The notes beneath the pieces are model-generated. The model was not told the origin of the DNA, did not search any database, and worked only from the letters and a program-made list of their open reading frames with translations. This document shows positions 16,226-18,731 of a stretch of DNA of 18,731 bases, piece by piece. The stretch's first letter is position 1. Each line of letters starts with the position of its first letter. This DNA comes from an uncultured Ellagibacter sp. (GTDB lineage: Bacteria > Actinomycetota > Coriobacteriia > Coriobacteriales > Eggerthellaceae). Location of the stretch: contig NZ_CAKUAL010000040.1 in NCBI RefSeq assembly GCF_934636505.1, positions 1 to 18,731 of the forward strand. The letters are read 5' to 3'. The position numbers were made by a program, and so were the translations under genes.

Positions 16226-17218
16226 CTATTGCGAAATTCGCGACGCTCGCCGAGAGGACCGCGAGCCACCCACCGCGCAGTCGAGAAGCGCCCGCTGAGC
16301 CTTACGATTTACCCGCTCCATGCGCAATCGCACGCCAATTCCCCTCGCCACCTGAGATGCAAGCTGATCCAATCCAGAAATGTTTGTCACCTGGCTCTTT
16401 GTAGCCGTGATAACCGTGAGGCCAAGGGACGCGAGCGCGTTTCGCCGTCTCGCATCGCGTGCGATCTTCTGCGAACCAGTGTGAAACATGTCGCTATCGT
16501 ACTCGACGCAAAGACTCGCTGTCGGCCATAGCAAATCGCACCTGAATTGCCGTCCGTACGCAACCCTCCAATCCCCCTTTGGAACTTCGATCGTTGCATT
16601 AAGCTGAGGCAACGGCAATCCGTATCCGCCCTTCGCCTTCGGCATTGAAAGCAACGTAGCGAGAACTGTTTCCATCGGCGAGGCGGATCCCGAAGAAACA
16701 AACCGCAAAGCGTTTCTCGCCTTATTCGCACCAAACAGGCAGCCTTGGGAGGAAATCGAGAGCAGTGCCGAATGGGTCACAAGCGGCGGCGACGAGAAGA
16801 ATCCCTGTTCAGAGTTCGAATCCAAGCGATAGCTGCCCGTTATCTCGTAACCCAGCAGGACCAGCTCAGCGAAGTCGAGTTCAACCGCTGAGCGGACAAA
16901 TGCAAACGACGGCGAACACGCATACAAGCCACAACCCAAGGAGACAAAAGCTCCGTTTGGAATAGGCGACCCAAGGACGCGACACTTAACACCCCGAATC
17001 CGGCAACGCTTCGACGGTTCGCTTACGAGAAGGCGAGGCGAAGCGAGACTTGGAAACGATTTCCGAGCAGCTTTCAAGCTTGCCTCATCTGGCGAGCTTG
17101 CCGCAAACTCTCGAGCGTAACGCTTCGACGCGCCGACAGACGCCCGCGATAAGCTAATCACGCGGTAGCAATCCAGTGCCGATATGCCATCGAAGAAAAT
17201 CGTCATAGGCAGAACCAT
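16226..17218 (-). CDS. Predicted Vsr/DUF559-like endonuclease-domain protein
   Basis: Hypothetical protein of 330 residues with a probable DNA-nuclease domain at the C-terminus. Residues about 180-275 show the acidic pattern of Vsr/DUF559 (PD-(D/E)XK-like) nucleases: Glu183 (SPMETVLATLL), Asp228 (CDLLWP), Glu239-Tyr-Asp241 (VEYDSDMFH, with His246), then DARRRNALASLGLTVI. The N-terminal half (FVSLGCGLYACSPSFAF, ELVLLGYEITGSY) looks like the region found in related actinobacterial hypothetical proteins, some placed near AbiEi-type antitoxins; that is from memory, not from a search. The start is uncertain: ATG 17218 and ATG 17206 both lack a Shine-Dalgarno site. It stands alone with repeat elements on both sides. 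Base composition is a little less G/C-rich than the flanking metabolic genes, consistent with transfer. Confidence 0.8.
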   Translation of the reverse strand: MVLPMTIFFDGISALDCYRVISLSRASVGASKRYAREFAASSPDEASLKAARKSFPSLASPRLLVSEPSKRCRIRGVKCRVLGSPIPNGAFVSLGCGLYACSPSFAFVRSAVELDFAELVLLGYEITGSYRLDSNSEQGFFSSPPLVTHSALLSISSQGCLFGANKARNALRFVSSGSASPMETVLATLLSMPKAKGGYGLPLPQLNATIEVPKGDWRVAYGRQFRCDLLWPTASLCVEYDSDMFHTGSQKIARDARRRNALASLGLTVITATKSQVTNISGLDQLASQVARGIGVRLRMERVNRKAQRALLDCAVGGSRSSRRASRISQ

Positions 17219-17550
17219 AGCAGCCGCACAGTATGATTTCCAGTACTATTTTCTTGCTCATTACCTGGTGTTATATTCTGTCAGATTTCAGTTAGGAATA
17301 TGACAATGCCCGCCGAATTTCCCTCGAGGATCTGCCAGATAATTGCCAGGAAACAGTGGATGTCATGTAGAAAATACGCCGAGAAAAGAAGAGAGTACGG
17401 GGAACTGCATGGCGGACGCTACAGGGGGCATACAGGAGGCGCCTAAGGAACGGGCTGAAGGAGCAGAAGGAAAGCTGAGTGGGGGCTGTTTCGCCTTTTT
17501 GATAGGGCTCAAGCACGTGAGCGCTATCCTTTCCGCGCGAAAGACCACCC
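17219..17550. other. Noncoding region upstream of the nuclease gene
   Basis: The first 80 bases are notably A/T-rich and probably hold the nuclease promoter; on the minus strand a CATACT lies about 13 bases before ATG 17218, but no good -35 was found. Further right is an imperfect hairpin (17501-17528, two 5-bp arms separated by one mismatch, 6-nt loop). A plus-strand frame from ATG 17409 to 17675 runs through the repeat and is not accepted as a gene. Confidence 0.35.
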
Positions 17551-17710
17551 TCGTGGACAAAAATCGCCGATATGTGAGCCATTTTCGAGCTGGCCGATCG
17601 AGAGGGCCGCGGCGTTTCCGCAAAAGACCAGGTCACAGCTTCTCACCTTCTGAACGCGTCTTCTCCTTGGAGTAGGAAGACTCACATATCGCCGATTTTT
17701 GTCCACGAAA
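17551..17710. repeat. Inverted-repeat element, copy 2
   Basis: About 160 bp with the same end motif as the element at 15945-16088: plus-strand copy at 17555-17578 and minus-strand copy at 17681-17704, which differ from each other at one base. The match extends outward through CGT to about 17552 and 17707. The interior repeats CCAGGTCA (17628-17635) and CCTTCTGA (17646-17653) in the same order as copy 1, while the sequence between them differs. The two long arms could fold into a 27-bp stem. Confidence 0.78.
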
Positions 17711-17740
17711 GAGAGATATCGGAGAAGACGGAAGCGGGTC

Positions 17741-17860
17741 GGTTGGTGGCGGACCTGGGGTCGGGCGGGTCGGGCGGGTCGGGCGAGTTGCGCGGGCGGC
17801 TGGTTGGTGGCGGACCTGGGGTTGCGCGGGTTGTGCGGGCGGTCGGTTAGTGGCGGACCG
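17741..17860 (+). repeat. G-rich tandem repeat with G-quadruplex motif
   Basis: Three imperfect copies of GGTTGGTGGCGGACC begin at 17741, 17802 and 17845 (the third reads GGTTAGTGG...), spaced 61 and 43 bases. Between the first two, 17757-17783 has seven runs of three or more G separated by only TC or C, a strong G-quadruplex candidate on the plus strand. The stretch 17861-17967 that follows shows nothing further. Confidence 0.7.
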
Positions 17861-17967
17861 GAGGGTCGGGGCCAAAGAGTCGAGAGGGTCGGGAGCCGAA
17901 GGCCCCGAGCCGCGCAACCGCGCTTCCGAAGACAACACGCGCCCCGCCGCGCGGCCTCGCCCGTCGC

Positions 17968-18731
17968 TTACGATGCGTCCTCGGGCAGAGGGGTCTTCTT
18001 GTGACCGAAAAGCTCGTCCCAGTCGCATGCCGCAAGCACCGTCCCCGCCATGATGACCAGGCAGCACACGATCTGCACGACGGTCGGTACACTCCCCAAA
18101 AGCACGAGCCCGAACACAACAGCCCAGGCAGAATACGTGATGTTGAGCGCCATGCACCGCGCCGCACCGATGGTCGCGATACCCTTGTAGTAGAACAGGT
18201 ACGACGCCGCGCCCGCAAGGCCGGAAAGCACCACGACAGCCGTGGAAATCGACGGCAGCGCGCTCGCCGTGAACGCCCAGGCGCCAAACGCAGGCAGCAC
18301 CACCACGGCATACACGAGGGCGGAAGTCGTCTCGCGAATCTGGAGCGCCGTCTCGTTGTCGACCGCGTCGTCGCGCATGCCCCAAGCGCACAGCACCGCC
18401 TCGCTGCCCCATCCGACGACGCACACAATCGCGCCGCCCAAGCCGAGCGCCGCATTCCCGACCGTCGAATCGCCCGAAGTGGCATAACCCATCACCATGA
18501 CGCCCGCGAGCGCACAGGCGAGCGCGACGAGTTGACGCGGCCTCATGCGCTCCTTCAACAGGATAAACGCCATGAACGTGCCAAACGCTGGATAGAATGC
18601 GGAGATAATCGCGGTATAGCCTGCGCCGATGTTGTTGATGGCGATCAGGTAGCCCGTCATGCCCAAAGGTCCGCCCAGAAGCGCACCGAGCATGACCACC
18701 TTGCCGCTGCGAGTCTTTAAGGCCCGAAGCG
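17968..18731 (-). CDS. DMT/EamA-family transporter, 5' partial
   Basis: Integral membrane transporter of the drug/metabolite superfamily; the substrate is unknown. About 254 residues are visible and the frame is open to the right edge of the window, so the N-terminus is missing. A full EamA protein has ten helices; the visible part appears to hold about seven or eight, including TAIISAFYPAFGTFMAFILLKERM at the end of the first EamA half and a second half ending in VCCLVIMAGTVLA. The tail (CDWDELFGHKKTPLPEDAS) is hydrophilic. An in-frame GTG at 18699 would give 243 residues but cuts into the first repeat of the fold, so it is not a credible start. Confidence 0.88.
   Translation of the reverse strand, partial: LRALKTRSGKVVMLGALLGGPLGMTGYLIAINNIGAGYTAIISAFYPAFGTFMAFILLKERMRPRQLVALACALAGVMVMGYATSGDSTVGNAALGLGGAIVCVVGWGSEAVLCAWGMRDDAVDNETALQIRETTSALVYAVVVLPAFGAWAFTASALPSISTAVVVLSGLAGAASYLFYYKGIATIGAARCMALNITYSAWAVVFGLVLLGSVPTVVQIVCCLVIMAGTVLAACDWDELFGHKKTPLPEDAS

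Noticed and set aside
17409..17675. Possible 88-residue plus-strand gene through the second repeat element
   Set aside because: It has an ATG with a modest G-rich upstream stretch, but its middle is the repeat motif, the rest is Arg/Ser-rich and no family is recognisable.
15945..17710. CRISPR array
   Set aside because: There are only four motif copies, in inverted pairs with unequal spacing and no regular spacers.

Overview
The window is a high-GC stretch that looks like a member of the Coriobacteriia, most likely Eggerthellaceae (an inference, not a database result). The reasons are an actinobacterial GlnR-like regulator beside a glnA of the low-GC Gram-positive (alpha) type, a soluble molybdopterin oxidoreductase with its own small ferredoxin and LysR regulator, and a DUF559/Vsr-like nuclease of a type I associate with this group. 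No rRNA, tRNA or CRISPR array was seen.

Layout, left to right. (1) Positions 2-2752, + strand: the 3' part of a MurG/UgtP-type glycolipid glycosyltransferase, then a DEAD-box RNA helicase with a long basic tail. (2) 2780-4833, - strand: glnA followed by an OmpR-family GlnR-like regulator whose receiver domain has lost the phosphoacceptor Asp. A GlnR-type half-box (TTAAC-n6-GAAAC) covers the -35 region of the glnA promoter, which suggests a closed nitrogen-control loop. (3) 5168-7488, + strand: metQ-metN-metI, a methionine ABC importer, ended by a strong hairpin at 7643-7686. (4) 7773-11596, - strand: a four-gene run with a GT4 glycosyltransferase, a PLP sugar aminotransferase, a monotopic phosphoglycosyl transferase and a short peptide deformylase. 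The first three form a minimal set for starting a polyprenyl-linked glycan that contains an amino sugar. (5) 11766-14570, - strand: a Mo/W-bisMGD oxidoreductase (798 aa, no Tat signal, no membrane anchor) and a two-cluster ferredoxin. They are divergent from a LysR regulator (14769-15722, +), with a perfect LysR-type palindrome in the shared promoter. The arrangement resembles inducible cytoplasmic catechol-dehydroxylase or acetylene-hydratase-like loci; the substrate is unknown.

(6) 15723-17967 is the accessory part. It holds one predicted nuclease gene (16226-17218, -), flanked on each side by a pair of inverted copies of a 24-bp motif (GGACAAAAA...CGATATGTGAG). The two pairs also share internal motifs, so they look like two members of one small repeat-element family. 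Next to them is a G-rich tandem repeat containing a seven-run G-quadruplex motif. This region is the best candidate for something undescribed. (7) 17968-18731, -: the C-terminal part of a DMT/EamA transporter that runs off the window.

Start codons were moved downstream of the longest open frame wherever a clear Shine-Dalgarno site or family length supported it; each entry says so.
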